A stretch of DNA of 55,263 nucleotides from Cereibacter ovatus (GCF_900207575.1 NZ_OAOQ01000010.1:1-55263); one strand, 5' to 3'. Positions 45,304-54,802 are shown, numbered from the stretch's first letter. A program made the numbers and translations. The notes: generated from the sequence alone by a model not told the origin.

Positions 45304-47205
45304 ATGAGTCCGCCGACCTCCAAGCCTTTTGCCGTCGTGGGGCCTTTTGACTGGTGGGTCTCGGCGACGGTTGATCTGATGCGGACCTGGGCGCAGTTCT
45401 CTCGGGTCGGAACCGGAAGCGATACGGCGCGGTTCGCAGCCACGCCCGCGCCGGCGGCTTTTCCCATCGATAAAGCCGAAGTCGATCCGCCGACGAGCGG
45501 CGACCGGCTGCTTCATGCCACGATGGGACGGCTGACGTCCGGCGTTTCGCCGGCAAGCCTCGCCCTCGCCTATTCCGACTGGGCGCTGCATCTGGCGGCC
45601 TCTCCCGGCAAGTGGCAGCAACTGTCGGAGAAGGCGGTGCGCAAGGCGGTTCGGCTGGCAACCCATGCGGCCGAGGTGTCCGCAGACCCCGACTGCCCGC
45701 TGTGCATCGAGCCGCTGCCGCAGGACGATCGGTTCCGGGCCGAGGCCTGGCAGTGCTGGCCGTTCAGGCTGATCTATCAGGGGTTCCTGCTGAACCAGCA
45801 ATGGTGGCACAGCGCGACGACCGGCATCGGCGGCGTGTCGGCGCATCACGAACATGTGGTCTCGTTCGTCGCGCGGCAGCTTCTGGATGCGATGTCGCCC
45901 GTCAACTTCATCGCGACCAACCCCGAAGTGCTTGAGGTGACGCTTCGTGAAGGCGGGCAGAACCTCGTCCGCGGCGCCATGAACCTGATCTCGGACTGGG
46001 AGCGGGCGGCCGGCGGCAAGGAGCCGCCGGGAGCCGAGGCGTTCCGGCCGGGTGAGACCGTCGCCGTCACACCCGGGCAGGTGGTCTGGCGGAACCGGCT
46101 GATCGAGCTGATCCAGTATACGCCGACGACCGACCAGACCTGGGCCGAGCCAATCCTGATCGTGCCGGCCTGGATCATGAAATACTACATCCTTGACCTC
46201 TCGCCCGAGAATTCGCTGGTGAAGTATCTGGTCGGGCGCGGCCACACCGTGTTCATGATCTCGTGGCACAACCCTACCGCCGAGGACCGCGACCTTGGCA
46301 TGGACGACTATCTGCGCCTTGGTGTGCTGGACGCCCTGAAAGCGATCGGGGCGATCCTGCCCGGGCACAAGGTCAATGCGCTTGGCTATTGCCTGGGCGG
46401 CACGCTTCTGTCGATCGCGGCGGCCTATCTGGCGCGCGAAGGACGCGAGGCGTTCAACTCGGTGACGCTGCTGGCGGCGCAGACCGACTTCACCGAGGCG
46501 GGCGAGCTGACGCTTTTCATCGACGAGAGCCAGCTCGACTATCTCGAAGACATCATGTGGGACCAGGGCTATCTGGACACGCGGCACATGGCTGGGGCGT
46601 TCCAGCTGCTGCGCTCGAACGACCTGATCTGGTCGCGGGTCGTCAAGGACTACCTGATGGGCCAGCGCGCCTTCCGGATCGGCTTCGACCTGATGGCCTG
46701 GAACGCCGATGCAACGCGGATGCCCTATCGCATGCACAGCGAATATCTGCGCCGCCTGTTTCTGAAGAACGATCTGTTCGAGGGCCGCTATCAGGTGGAC
46801 GGCCGCCCGGTCGTGCTGAGCGACATCCGCGCGCCGATCTTCACGGTCTCGACAGAGACGGACCACGTCGCGCCCTGGCGGTCGGTCTACAAGATCAACC
46901 TTGTGACCGAGACGGACGTCACCTTCCTTTTGACCAGTGGCGGCCACAATGCCGGCATCATCAGCCCTCCCGGCCAAAAACGCCGACACTTTCGCGTCTC
47001 GCACCGGCCTGTGGGATCGCCCTACATGGACCCCGATACATGGTATCGGAGCCATCCCGGCACCCAGGGCTCCTGGTGGCCGGTCTGGGCGGACTGGCTG
47101 GAAAGCCAGTCTGCCGGGCGCAACGTTCCGCCCCCGCTCGGGTCCGTGAAGAAAGGCTACCCGACCCTCGGTCCTGCACCGGGGCTATATGTTCTTGAAC
47201 GATAA
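45304..47205 (+). CDS. phaC: Poly(3-hydroxyalkanoate) synthase
   Basis: The 633-residue protein is a class I-type PhaC. The N-terminal PhaC domain includes WQLSEKA-like and QCWPFRLIYQGFLLNQQWW segments. The alpha/beta-hydrolase part has the lipase-like box GYCLGG (catalytic Cys) near residue 362, the catalytic Asp in STETDHVAPW and His in SGGHNAGI. It polymerises hydroxyacyl-CoA into storage polyester granules. No phaZ, phasin or phaR gene is adjacent; instead it is 9 bases from a P-type ATPase gene. I recall PhaC with a P-type ATPase from FNR-controlled stress clusters, which would make this an accessory PhaC rather than the housekeeping copy. Confidence 0.85.
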   Translation: MSPPTSKPFAVVGPFDWWVSATVDLMRTWAQFSRVGTGSDTARFAATPAPAAFPIDKAEVDPPTSGDRLLHATMGRLTSGVSPASLALAYSDWALHLAASPGKWQQLSEKAVRKAVRLATHAAEVSADPDCPLCIEPLPQDDRFRAEAWQCWPFRLIYQGFLLNQQWWHSATTGIGGVSAHHEHVVSFVARQLLDAMSPVNFIATNPEVLEVTLREGGQNLVRGAMNLISDWERAAGGKEPPGAEAFRPGETVAVTPGQVVWRNRLIELIQYTPTTDQTWAEPILIVPAWIMKYYILDLSPENSLVKYLVGRGHTVFMISWHNPTAEDRDLGMDDYLRLGVLDALKAIGAILPGHKVNALGYCLGGTLLSIAAAYLAREGREAFNSVTLLAAQTDFTEAGELTLFIDESQLDYLEDIMWDQGYLDTRHMAGAFQLLRSNDLIWSRVVKDYLMGQRAFRIGFDLMAWNADATRMPYRMHSEYLRRLFLKNDLFEGRYQVDGRPVVLSDIRAPIFTVSTETDHVAPWRSVYKINLVTETDVTFLLTSGGHNAGIISPPGQKRRHFRVSHRPVGSPYMDPDTWYRSHPGTQGSWWPVWADWLESQSAGRNVPPPLGSVKKGYPTLGPAPGLYVLER

Positions 47206-47214
47206 GCAGGGCGC

Positions 47215-49821
47215 ATGGCTGCACGACAGCATCAAGGCGCGAGGCGTGAGGTTCCCTTGTCTGAGGCAGGGCATGACGAACGTTACTGGTCCATCGGCGC
47301 GGCAGAGGTTGCGGCAGGTTTGGGCAGCGGATCCCGGGGCCTTACCTCGGATCGGGCGGCCGCGAAGCTTCTGGCCTTGGGCCCGAACACCGTGGTCGAG
47401 GCCCCCCGCCGCGGCACGCTGCGCCTTCTTCTGCGCCAGTTCGAAAGTCCGCTCGTCCTGATCCTCGCCGTCGCAGCGTCGATTTCGCTGGTGCTTCACC
47501 AATGGGTCGATGCGATCATCATCCTCTTGATCGTGATGGGCAGCGCGTTTCTCGGCTTCTTTCAGGAGATTCGGGCATCGGCCGCCGTTGCGGACCTGAA
47601 GAAGCGTCTTGCCCTGACCGCTCGCGTGCTGCGCGACGGGACGGAACGGGTGCTGCCTGTGACGAGAATCGTGCCGGGCGACGTGATCCTGCTGTCGGCG
47701 GGAAATCTCGTCCCGGCAGATGGGATCGTGCTTGAGGCGCAGGATTTCCTGGTCAGCGAGGCGAGCATGACGGGCGAGTCTTTCCCCGTCGAGAAGCGCC
47801 CCGGGATCGTCGCCGCCGATGCGCCGTTGGGCCGACGCTTGAACATGGTCTTTCTTGGCGCATCGGTCCGCAGCGGAACGGCAAGGGTGCTGGCCGTCAG
47901 GACAGGTCGCCACACCGAATTCGGCGCCATCGCGGAGCGCCTGCGCGCCCGCACCGCAGAGACGGATTTCGCGCGGGGCGTGCGGCAGTTCGGCTACCTG
48001 CTGATCCGGGTCATGGTGGTCGTCGTGCTTTTCGTGCTGACGGTGAACGCCGCGCTCGACCGGCCGGTGGTCGAGTCGCTGCTGTTCGCCGCGGCGCTTG
48101 CCGTGGGCCTGTCGCCCGAGCTTCTGCCCGCCATCGTCAGCGTCACGCTTTCGGCCGGGGCGCGGCGCATGGCGGCCGAGGGGGTGATCGTCCGGCGGCT
48201 CGACGCGATCGAGAACCTTGGCTCGATGAGCGTGCTCTGCACCGACAAGACCGGCACGCTGACAAAAGGCGAGGTGGTGTTGCAGCAGGCGCTGGACGCG
48301 GCCGGCCGCCCATCGGACAGCGTGAAGCGGCTTGCCTGGCTGAATGCCCGTTTCGAGACCGGGATCGAGAACCCTCTGGATGCGGCCCTTGTCGCGGCCG
48401 GCGAGGCGGCGGGCTTCGGCCCGGCCGGATGCGCGAAGATCGATGAGATCCCCTATGACTTCGAGCGCCGGCGGTTGACCATCGTGCTGGCCGAGGCGGA
48501 CGGGCACCGGATGGTGACCAAGGGCGCCTTTGCCGAAATCCTCGCCATCTGCACCCGCGTGGCGACCGGCGCAACCGAGGTCGCGCTGGATGAGGGCCAC
48601 CGCGCCGCCTTGAACGCCATCTTCCACGCCCACAGCGCCGAGGGGCTGCGCGTGCTGGCGCTCGCCACGCGCCAGTTTACGCCCAAGCAGGACTATGACC
48701 GGGCCGACGAGGCCGGAATGACCTTCCGCGGCTTTCTGGTATTCCTCGACCCGCCGAAAGAGGACGCCGCCGCCACCATCGCCAGCCTGCGCGGTCTCGG
48801 GATCGCGATCAAGGTCATCAGCGGCGACAACCGCCACGTCACCGCCCATGTCGCGCGGACGGTCGGCCTCGATGCAGGCGCCATGCTCAGCGGCACCGAA
48901 ATCGCCGCCATGCGCGACGAGGCGCTGTGGCACCTCGCCCCCCGGACAGAGCTTTTCGTCGAGATCGACCCGCAGCAGAAGGAGCGTATCGTCCGCGCGC
49001 TTCAGCGCACCGGCGCGACGGTGGGCTATCTTGGCGACGGCATCAACGATGCGCCCGCGCTGCACGCAGCCGATGTCGGCATATCGGTCGCCGAGGCGGT
49101 GGACGTGGCCCGCGAAAGCGCCGACATCGTGCTGACGCACCGCGACCTTGAAGTGCTGCGCGCCGGCGTCGAGGGCGGGCGGCGGACCTTCGCCAACACG
49201 CTGAAGTATATCTCGATCACCACCAGCGCCAATTTCGGCAACATGGTCAGCATGGCGATCGTGACCCCCTTCCTGCCCTTCCTGCCGCTTCTGGCCAAGC
49301 AGATCCTGCTGAACAATTTTCTGTCCGATCTTCCTTCGCTGGCCATCGCCTCGGACCGTGTCGATCCCGAGCGGCTGGCCACGCCGCAACGGTGGAACGT
49401 CAGCGAGATCCGGCGCTTCATGGTCCTGTTCGGGCTGACCAGTTCGGTCTTCGACCTGCTGACCTTCGGCTTGCTGATCTGGGTGCTTCAGGCGGACGCG
49501 GCGCTGTTCCAGACCTCGTGGTTCATGATCTCGCTGATGACCGAACTCGCCGTCGTTCTGGTCCTTCGCACCCGTCGCCCGGCGCTTCGTAGCCAGCCGG
49601 GAAGGATCCTGATCTGGTTGACTGTCGCGATTCTGGGGGTGACCTTCGTCCTCCCCTCGATTGGCCCCGTCCGTGCCGCCTTTGGCTTCGTGCCGCTGTC
49701 CCCGGCCATGCTGGCCGCAATCGTCGCCATCCTGGCCGGCTATATCGTCACAACCGAGACGGTGAAGCTTTGGTTCTTCCGTGGCAGGCCGGACCCTGCC
49801 GCTGCGCCCGCGCCAAGTTGA
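47215..49821 (+). CDS. P-type ATPase, MgtA-type magnesium/cation transporter
   Basis: The 868-residue protein has the full P-type set: TGES (about 186-189), the phosphorylated DKTGTLT (about 344), a KGA nucleotide-site motif (VTKGAFAEIL) and GDGINDAP (about 607). The fourth-helix motif is VGLSPELLPAIV, the P3B (MgtA) form, rather than the calcium CAxPE form. The helices after GDGIND carry a QILLNNFLSDLPSLAIASD segment typical of MgtA. It would import Mg(II) or a related cation. ATG 47215 follows the phaC stop by 9 bases, with AAGCAGGG upstream, so the genes are co-transcribed. A TTG/ATG internal start up to about 47260 cannot be ruled out. Confidence 0.85.
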   Translation: MAARQHQGARREVPLSEAGHDERYWSIGAAEVAAGLGSGSRGLTSDRAAAKLLALGPNTVVEAPRRGTLRLLLRQFESPLVLILAVAASISLVLHQWVDAIIILLIVMGSAFLGFFQEIRASAAVADLKKRLALTARVLRDGTERVLPVTRIVPGDVILLSAGNLVPADGIVLEAQDFLVSEASMTGESFPVEKRPGIVAADAPLGRRLNMVFLGASVRSGTARVLAVRTGRHTEFGAIAERLRARTAETDFARGVRQFGYLLIRVMVVVVLFVLTVNAALDRPVVESLLFAAALAVGLSPELLPAIVSVTLSAGARRMAAEGVIVRRLDAIENLGSMSVLCTDKTGTLTKGEVVLQQALDAAGRPSDSVKRLAWLNARFETGIENPLDAALVAAGEAAGFGPAGCAKIDEIPYDFERRRLTIVLAEADGHRMVTKGAFAEILAICTRVATGATEVALDEGHRAALNAIFHAHSAEGLRVLALATRQFTPKQDYDRADEAGMTFRGFLVFLDPPKEDAAATIASLRGLGIAIKVISGDNRHVTAHVARTVGLDAGAMLSGTEIAAMRDEALWHLAPRTELFVEIDPQQKERIVRALQRTGATVGYLGDGINDAPALHAADVGISVAEAVDVARESADIVLTHRDLEVLRAGVEGGRRTFANTLKYISITTSANFGNMVSMAIVTPFLPFLPLLAKQILLNNFLSDLPSLAIASDRVDPERLATPQRWNVSEIRRFMVLFGLTSSVFDLLTFGLLIWVLQADAALFQTSWFMISLMTELAVVLVLRTRRPALRSQPGRILIWLTVAILGVTFVLPSIGPVRAAFGFVPLSPAMLAAIVAILAGYIVTTETVKLWFFRGRPDPAAAPAPS

Positions 49822-49984
49822 TCTCGAACCCTGAATGGCGGTGGGGCGGTGTGGCCCGCAATGATCGGCCCACAATGATCGGTCGGAACTGACCGGGTCA
49901 CGGACGGCCGTTCAGACCAAGCCCGTCCTTGATGGCGAAATGGGTGTCCTTGTCAGCCGCGGCCAGAGGCGCGCCGCAGGGTTC

Positions 49985-49998
49985 GTGATCTGGATCAA
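49985..49998 (+). promoter_or_regulatory. FNR/FnrL-like binding site
   Basis: GTGAT-CTGG-ATCAA matches the FNR/FnrL consensus TTGAT-N4-ATCAA except the first base. It lies 76 bases before the arsR-arsC start and after the P-type ATPase gene, in the only gap large enough for a promoter here. It could add oxygen control to the arsenic operon or be a chance match. Confidence 0.45.
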
Positions 49999-50053
49999 TC
50001 AGGGAAAGCGCGTGTCCGCACTGTCATGGAACCTTCATTGGACCGGCACTATT

Positions 50054-50073
50054 ATTTCCGATAATCCGGAAAT
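50054..50073 (+). promoter_or_regulatory. Putative ArsR operator at the gene start
   Basis: ATTTCCG (50054-50060), a 6-base spacer and CGGAAAT (50067-50073) form a perfect dyad ending immediately before ATG 50074. The dyad position suggests autorepression by the ArsR domain. It also overlaps the ribosome-binding region, and no clear Shine-Dalgarno sequence remains. Confidence 0.55.
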
Positions 50074-50928
50074 ATGGAACAGAATCGCGCCGCCCATGCC
50101 TTCGCCACGCTTGGCCATCCCGGCCGGCTGGCGGTCTTTCGCCTGCTGATGCGCTTCGCCCCGCAGGGCGTGCGCCCGACCGAGATCGCCGAGGCGCTTG
50201 GCCTGAAACAGAACACGCTGTCGCATCATCTGGCCGACCTGACGGCCTCGGGCCTTGTCTGCGTCACGCGGGCCGGCCGGTCGCTTTACTACGCGGTCGA
50301 TCTGGACGCGACCGAGGGGCTTATCGGCTACCTCGCGCTCGACGTGGGCCGCGCCCGTCCTGACCTGCTCGGCCCACTGTTCTCCGTTCAAAAGGATGCC
50401 GCCCGAATGACTGCCCCCCAACGCGCGCCCCATTTCGACGTTTTCTTCATCTGCTCGGGCAACTCGGCGCGGTCGATCTTTGCCGAGGCGCTCTTGCGCG
50501 ATCTGGGCAGGGGCAAGTTCCAGGCCTTTTCCGCCGGAACGCAGCCGGGAACCGAACTGAACCCCTTCGCAATCGAGATCCTGAAACGCAACGGACATGA
50601 CACATCCGGCCTGCGGTCAAAGCACATCTCGGAATTCCAGCAGCCCGCTTCGATCATCATGGATTTCGTCTTCACCGTCTGCGACACGGCGGCGGCAGAG
50701 GAATGCCCGCCTTGGCCGGGCCAGCCGATTACCGGCCACTGGGGCCTGCCCGACCCGGTAAAGGCGACAGGGACCGATGCCGAAAAGGCGCTGGTCTTCG
50801 CCCAGACCTACGCCGCGCTGCGCCGCCGCGTCACGGCTTTCGTCGAACTTCCCTTCGACAGTCTGAGCCGGATGTCCCTGCAATCCCGTGTCGATGCCAT
50901 CGGCACCGACGCGCAGACACAGGCCTGA
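50074..50928 (+). CDS. ArsR-ArsC fusion: arsenic-responsive regulator with arsenate reductase
   Basis: This 284-residue protein joins two modules. Residues 1-95 are an ArsR/SmtB winged helix ([22 protein letters not shown], then GRSLYYAVD). Residues about 115-270 are a low-molecular-weight tyrosine-phosphatase-type arsenate reductase with active site CSGNSARS (CX5R) and LPDPV as the acid loop. The usual ArsR arsenite site CVC of the DNA-binding helix is absent, with only a single Cys in LVCVTRAG, so sensing may use other residues. It reduces arsenate to arsenite and controls the operon. The following gene is the ars-type GAPDH 5 bases away. Confidence 0.85.
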   Translation: MEQNRAAHAFATLGHPGRLAVFRLLMRFAPQGVRPTEIAEALGLKQNTLSHHLADLTASGLVCVTRAGRSLYYAVDLDATEGLIGYLALDVGRARPDLLGPLFSVQKDAARMTAPQRAPHFDVFFICSGNSARSIFAEALLRDLGRGKFQAFSAGTQPGTELNPFAIEILKRNGHDTSGLRSKHISEFQQPASIIMDFVFTVCDTAAAEECPPWPGQPITGHWGLPDPVKATGTDAEKALVFAQTYAALRRRVTAFVELPFDSLSRMSLQSRVDAIGTDAQTQA

Positions 50929-50933
50929 GATCC

Positions 50934-51941
50934 ATGACCCGTATTGCCCTGAACGGCCTTGGCCGCATCGGAAAGCTTCTTTTGCGCGACCTGATCGACA
51001 CGGGCGCGGGCGGCGAGATCGTCCTTCTGAACGATCCCGTTGGCGATGCCGAACAGCATGCACTTCTGATCGAGTTCGATTCGGTTCACGGCCGCTGGCG
51101 GACGCCTGTCAGCTTTGCTGAAGGGGCCTTGGTCCTGAACGGTCGGACCTGCCGCCTGACCCACGAAACATCCATCGAGGCGCTGCCGCTGGCCGAACTT
51201 GGCGTCGATCTGGTGATCGATTGCACGGGCGTCTTCACGTCCGCCGCCAAGGTCGCGCCCTATCATGCCGCCGGGGTCAAAAAGGTCGTCGTCTCCGCCC
51301 CGGTCAAGAATGGCGGCGCGCTGAACCTTGTCTACGGGGTGAACCATCACCTCTACGACGGGTCGCAGGTGCTGGTCACCGCAGCCTCCTGCACCACCAA
51401 TTGCCTTGCCCCGGTGGTCAAGGTGATCCACGAGGCGCTTGGCATCCGGCACGGGTCGATCACCACGATCCATGACGTGACGAATACCCAGACCATCGTT
51501 GACCGCCCCGCCAAGGACATGCGCAGGGCCCGGTCGGCCCTGATGAACCTGATCCCGACGACGACCGGCAGCGCCACGGCGATCACGCTGATCTATCCCG
51601 AGCTCAAGGGCCGCCTGAACGGCCATGCCGTGCGCGTGCCGCTGCTCAATGCTTCGCTGACGGACTGCGTGTTCGAGGTCGATCGTCCGACCACGGTTGA
51701 GGAGGTGAATGCCCTGTTCGCCGCCGCTGCCGACGGCCCGCTGAAGGGCATCCTCGGCTTCGAAGCGCGGCCGCTGGTTTCGGGCGACTTCACCAATGAT
51801 CCGCGATCCGCGATCGTCGATGGTCCGTCCACCATGGTGATCAACGGCACCCAGGTGAAGATCTACGCCTGGTATGACAACGAATGGGGCTATGCCTGCC
51901 GGCTGGCCGACATCGCGCGGATGGTTGCGGGGTCGCTGTGA
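50934..51941 (+). CDS. ars-type glyceraldehyde-3-phosphate dehydrogenase
   Basis: The 335-residue protein is a GAPDH with the NAD motif NGLGRIGK, catalytic ASCTTNC and His in [10 protein letters not shown]. In ars operons this isozyme combines arsenate with glyceraldehyde-3-phosphate to make 1-arseno-3-phosphoglycerate, which ArsJ exports. The gene is 5 bases after arsR-arsC, which supports that role, but arsJ does not follow: after the stop the strand is empty and the next genes are on the other strand. The central glycolytic enzyme would more often sit with pgk or tkt. Confidence 0.85.
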   Translation: MTRIALNGLGRIGKLLLRDLIDTGAGGEIVLLNDPVGDAEQHALLIEFDSVHGRWRTPVSFAEGALVLNGRTCRLTHETSIEALPLAELGVDLVIDCTGVFTSAAKVAPYHAAGVKKVVVSAPVKNGGALNLVYGVNHHLYDGSQVLVTAASCTTNCLAPVVKVIHEALGIRHGSITTIHDVTNTQTIVDRPAKDMRRARSALMNLIPTTTGSATAITLIYPELKGRLNGHAVRVPLLNASLTDCVFEVDRPTTVEEVNALFAAAADGPLKGILGFEARPLVSGDFTNDPRSAIVDGPSTMVINGTQVKIYAWYDNEWGYACRLADIARMVAGSL

Positions 51942-52041
51942 CCCGCGCCGCAAGCCAGCCCGGACCGTCGCCGGACCCGCTCTGGCTGTCACGGCGGGCT
52001 GTCGGGCTTCGGCCATCAGGCCGGGGGCCTGCACCTGTGCT

Positions 52042-53454
52042 TTATGCTTTGTTGCTGGATGCCCTCTGCCTTGCGAAAGAGTCGCCCTGGGGCTCCACTG
52101 CCGGAATGCCGGCGGCCCTTGGCAGGGTAAGGCTTACCGTCAAACCCGGCCCGCCATTTGCAAAGGCCACCGATCCCCCCGCCGCGGCGACGATTTCAGC
52201 GACAATGGCCAGACCAAAGCCTTCTCCGCCCTCGCGCTCATCCAGCCGGAACCCCCGGCTCATCAGCTTTTCCATCGAATCGGCAGGCGCACCCGGCCCG
52301 TCGTCGCTCAGGCTGATCGTGGCCTGCCCCTGATCCGCTGCCGCCCGCACCGTGACCCGCGAGACCGCATGCCGGGCCGCGTTTTCGGCAATGGCCCCCA
52401 TGGCCTCGGCCAGATCGTCGGGGTCGATCCGAAGGGTCAGATCGGCCGGAATAGCCAGATCCCAGTCCAGTGCCGATCCGGTGGGTGTCCGGCGCAGCAC
52501 ATTCACCACACCTTCGGTAATCGTCTTGAGATTGGCCGTTTGAAGCATCCGATCCGACTGGATCCGCGCCCGGCGCAGTTCGCGGTCGACCAGGCCCTGC
52601 ATCGATGCAGCGATGACGTCGATACTGTCGGCAAGGCCCGCCTCGCCCTGATCGCGAAGTTGCGCCGCATCGCCCAAAAGCGCCTGTAGCGGCGTCTTCA
52701 GGCCATGCGCCAGATCGGCGGCCCGGTTGCGCGCCCGCATCAGTTCTTCGTCCCGGTCCGTCAGCAGCGTGTCGATTTCCCGCGCAAGCGGCATGACTTC
52801 GGCCGGAAGCTCTCCTCCCATCCGCGCGATGTGTCCGGCACGCAGCGCCGACACCCGCTTGCTTACAGCGGTCAGCGGCCGAATGCCCAGCGTCAACTGG
52901 GTCCAGAAGGCGAAGGACAGCACAGCCCCCAGCACCAGCGAATAGGGCAGAAGATCGCGGATGAACCCCTCGCGCGCGGCCCGGAGCGCGGCGCGATCGG
53001 TCGCCACCACGATCCGCACCTCTGTCGCCGATGGCCCGGTTCCAACGGTCAGCCACGTCTCAAAGGCCAGAAGCGGCGCGTCGCGCGGGCCGGCAAGATC
53101 CAGCACACGCTCGCTTCCCGAGGGCAGAGACGGGCCGATCCGGGGCAGCGTGACATCCCAAAGCGACCGCGACCGGCGAACCTCGGGGCCCAGCTCCAAT
53201 TGCCAGTAATGGCCAGAGAAGGGCTGTTCATACAGCGGATCAACCGGAGCGCGGCGAAAACCGGCCGTCTCCGGGCCGGTCAACTCGATCATTGCGGCGA
53301 CCGAATAGGATCGGGCTTCCAGATCGGCCACGGCAACGCGTTCCACATGGCGGTCAAACAGCAGCGCCAGCCCGATCAGCGACAGCGCAAGCGTGCCAAG
53401 AATGGCCAGCCCGCCAAACAGACCCAGCCTGAGGCGAAGGGACTGGCGATTCAC
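52042..53454 (-). CDS. Sensor histidine kinase (PhoQ-like)
   Basis: This 470-residue protein has an N-terminal membrane helix (GLFGGLAILGTLALSLIGLALLF), a periplasmic domain of about 130 residues, a second helix (YSLVLGAVLSFAFWTQLTLGI) and a HAMP-like link. The kinase core has H box DLAHGLKTPLQALLGD, N box ENAARHA, and G box SDDGPGAP with GEGFGLAIV. Its ATG overlaps the stop of the response regulator gene by four bases (53451-53454), so they form a pair. The signal is probably a cation or envelope stress, to judge by the PepSY genes alongside. Confidence 0.88.
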   Translation of the reverse strand: MNRQSLRLRLGLFGGLAILGTLALSLIGLALLFDRHVERVAVADLEARSYSVAAMIELTGPETAGFRRAPVDPLYEQPFSGHYWQLELGPEVRRSRSLWDVTLPRIGPSLPSGSERVLDLAGPRDAPLLAFETWLTVGTGPSATEVRIVVATDRAALRAAREGFIRDLLPYSLVLGAVLSFAFWTQLTLGIRPLTAVSKRVSALRAGHIARMGGELPAEVMPLAREIDTLLTDRDEELMRARNRAADLAHGLKTPLQALLGDAAQLRDQGEAGLADSIDVIAASMQGLVDRELRRARIQSDRMLQTANLKTITEGVVNVLRRTPTGSALDWDLAIPADLTLRIDPDDLAEAMGAIAENAARHAVSRVTVRAAADQGQATISLSDDGPGAPADSMEKLMSRGFRLDEREGGEGFGLAIVAEIVAAAGGSVAFANGGPGLTVSLTLPRAAGIPAVEPQGDSFARQRASSNKA

Positions 53455-54113
53455 GCAGCCCCCTCAAGGAAATAGCCAAATCCGCGTCTGGTCCCGACAA
53501 TCCCGGGCCCAAGTTTGCGCCGAACCCGCACGATGATTGCTTCAAGCGCGTTGGTGTCGCGGCTGTCCTCGTCACCATAAAGATGGTCCAGAAGCTCGGT
53601 CGGCGGCAGCACGCGGTCGCGGTGCAGCGCAAGGTAGGCAATCAGCCGGAATTCCAGCGGCGTCACGCTGACCGGCACACCCTCCACCGCGATGGTCATC
53701 CGGTTCAGGTCGATCGACAGCTTGCCGATCGCCTGCTGCGACGATGCCTGCCCCCCGGTCCGGCGCACCAGCGCCCGCGCGCGCGCCAGCAGTTCTTCCA
53801 TCCGGAAGGGCTTTGGCAGGTAATCATCGGCGCCCGCGTCAATGCCCTCGACCCGCTCTGTCCAGGCCCCGCGTGCCGTCAGGATCAGCACGGGGCTGGT
53901 CACGCCTTCGGCGCGCCACCGTTTCAGCACGCTCAGCCCGTCCAGCTTTGGCAGGCCAAGGTCAAGAACGATCAGGTCATAGGCCTGGGTGCCGCCCTGA
54001 AACCACGCGGCTTCCCCGTCGGCCACATGTTCGACCCGGAACCCGGAAGATGACAGCGCACGGGTCAGGTCTTCGGCGATGCGGGCATCGTCCTCGACGA
54101 TCAGGGCACGCAT
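53451..54113 (-). CDS. OmpR/PhoP-family response regulator
   Basis: The 220-residue protein has a receiver domain with phospho-acceptor Asp in LIVLDLGLPKLDG (about residue 51) and a conserved Lys in YLPKPF. A C-terminal winged helix (TPLEFRLIAYLALHRDRVLPPTELLDHLY) is the OmpR type. It is paired with the downstream kinase by a 4-base overlap. The PepSY gene ends 6 bases upstream of its start, so all three may be one transcript from 54430. Confidence 0.92.
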   Translation of the reverse strand: MRALIVEDDARIAEDLTRALSSSGFRVEHVADGEAAWFQGGTQAYDLIVLDLGLPKLDGLSVLKRWRAEGVTSPVLILTARGAWTERVEGIDAGADDYLPKPFRMEELLARARALVRRTGGQASSQQAIGKLSIDLNRMTIAVEGVPVSVTPLEFRLIAYLALHRDRVLPPTELLDHLYGDEDSRDTNALEAIIVRVRRKLGPGIVGTRRGFGYFLEGAA

Positions 54114-54118
54114 GCGGA

Positions 54119-54430
54119 TCAGTTGTCCTCGTCCAACGACAGGACTTCCCCCGTCCGCGCATCCAGATCAACCTCAAGCAGGCGACCGTCAGGGCTGATC
54201 AGTTCGACTTCGTAGACCCGGATGCCGTCTTCCAACTCCAGCTCCACCTCGATCACGCGGCCGGGCTGAACCGCGGCAACCCGGTCGAGAATGGTGGCCA
54301 GCGACAGGATTTCGCCCCGCTTCACGGCATCTTCGGCGATCTCGAAATCCGGAAAGGCGGTGTCCTCGCCTCCAACCGGAAGCGGCAAAAGCGCAAGGGG
54401 CGCAACGATGAGAAAGGCAAGCTGTTTCAT
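54119..54430 (-). CDS. Exported PepSY-domain protein
   Basis: The 103-residue protein has a signal peptide (MKQLAFLIVAPLALLPLPVG) and a single PepSY fold: ILDRVAAVQPGRVIEVELEL, VYEVELISPDGRLLEVDLDA, TGEVLSLDED. PepSY proteins are often encoded beside PhoPQ-like pairs and are thought to modulate envelope sensing or proteases. This one is the first gene of the minus-strand operon with the response regulator and kinase. Confidence 0.8.
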   Translation of the reverse strand: MKQLAFLIVAPLALLPLPVGGEDTAFPDFEIAEDAVKRGEILSLATILDRVAAVQPGRVIEVELELEDGIRVYEVELISPDGRLLEVDLDARTGEVLSLDEDN

Positions 54431-54544
54431 GTGACCACCCTACACCGGCCCCGCTGACAATTTCCCTACAGCACGGCTCAGGCCGCTGTCAGCGACTCTG
54501 TGCGATCCGAAGGCATCACGGTTCGAATACATTCGGAGAAACCC
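54431..54544. promoter_or_regulatory. Divergent promoter region between two PepSY genes
   Basis: This 114-base gap must drive both PepSY genes. CCCTACA occurs twice in the same orientation (54438-54444 and 54464-54470), 26 bases apart, as OmpR-type regulators often bind direct repeats. A GCTGACA/TGTCAGC pair (54453-54459, 54487-54493) is also present. Binding is not proven. Confidence 0.4.
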
Positions 54545-54802
54545 ATGAAAGCCATCCTGTCCGCACCCCTTGTCGCGGGGCTTGTCGTCTCGGCGCTTGT
54601 TGCAAGCACGGCCCTGGCCCAGACCACCCCATCCCTGACGGCGGCCATCTCGAAGATCGAGGCCAAGGGCTACAAGGTGCACGACATCGACAGCGAAGGA
54701 AGCTGGCTTGAAATCGACGCGACCACCCGCGACGGCGTCCGGGTCGAACTGATCGTCGACGCGGCGACCGCCGGCGTCTTGCGCGAAAGCGTCGACGACT
54801 GA
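54545..54802 (+). CDS. Exported PepSY-domain protein
   Basis: This 85-residue protein has a signal peptide (LVAGLVVSALVASTALAQ) and a PepSY-like region (LTAAISKIEAKGYKVHDIDS, then VELIVDAATAGVLRES). It is divergent from the first PepSY gene. GGAG lies 8-9 bases before ATG 54545. Its small size and location suggest a regulator target or accessory of the two-component system. Confidence 0.8.
   Translation: MKAILSAPLVAGLVVSALVASTALAQTTPSLTAAISKIEAKGYKVHDIDSEGSWLEIDATTRDGVRVELIVDAATAGVLRESVDD

Noticed and set aside
51938-52100. Truncated arsJ after the ars-type GAPDH gene
   Set aside because: The plus-strand reading there is Arg/Pro/Ser-rich with no ArsJ start or helices, and it is the reverse of the kinase gene end.
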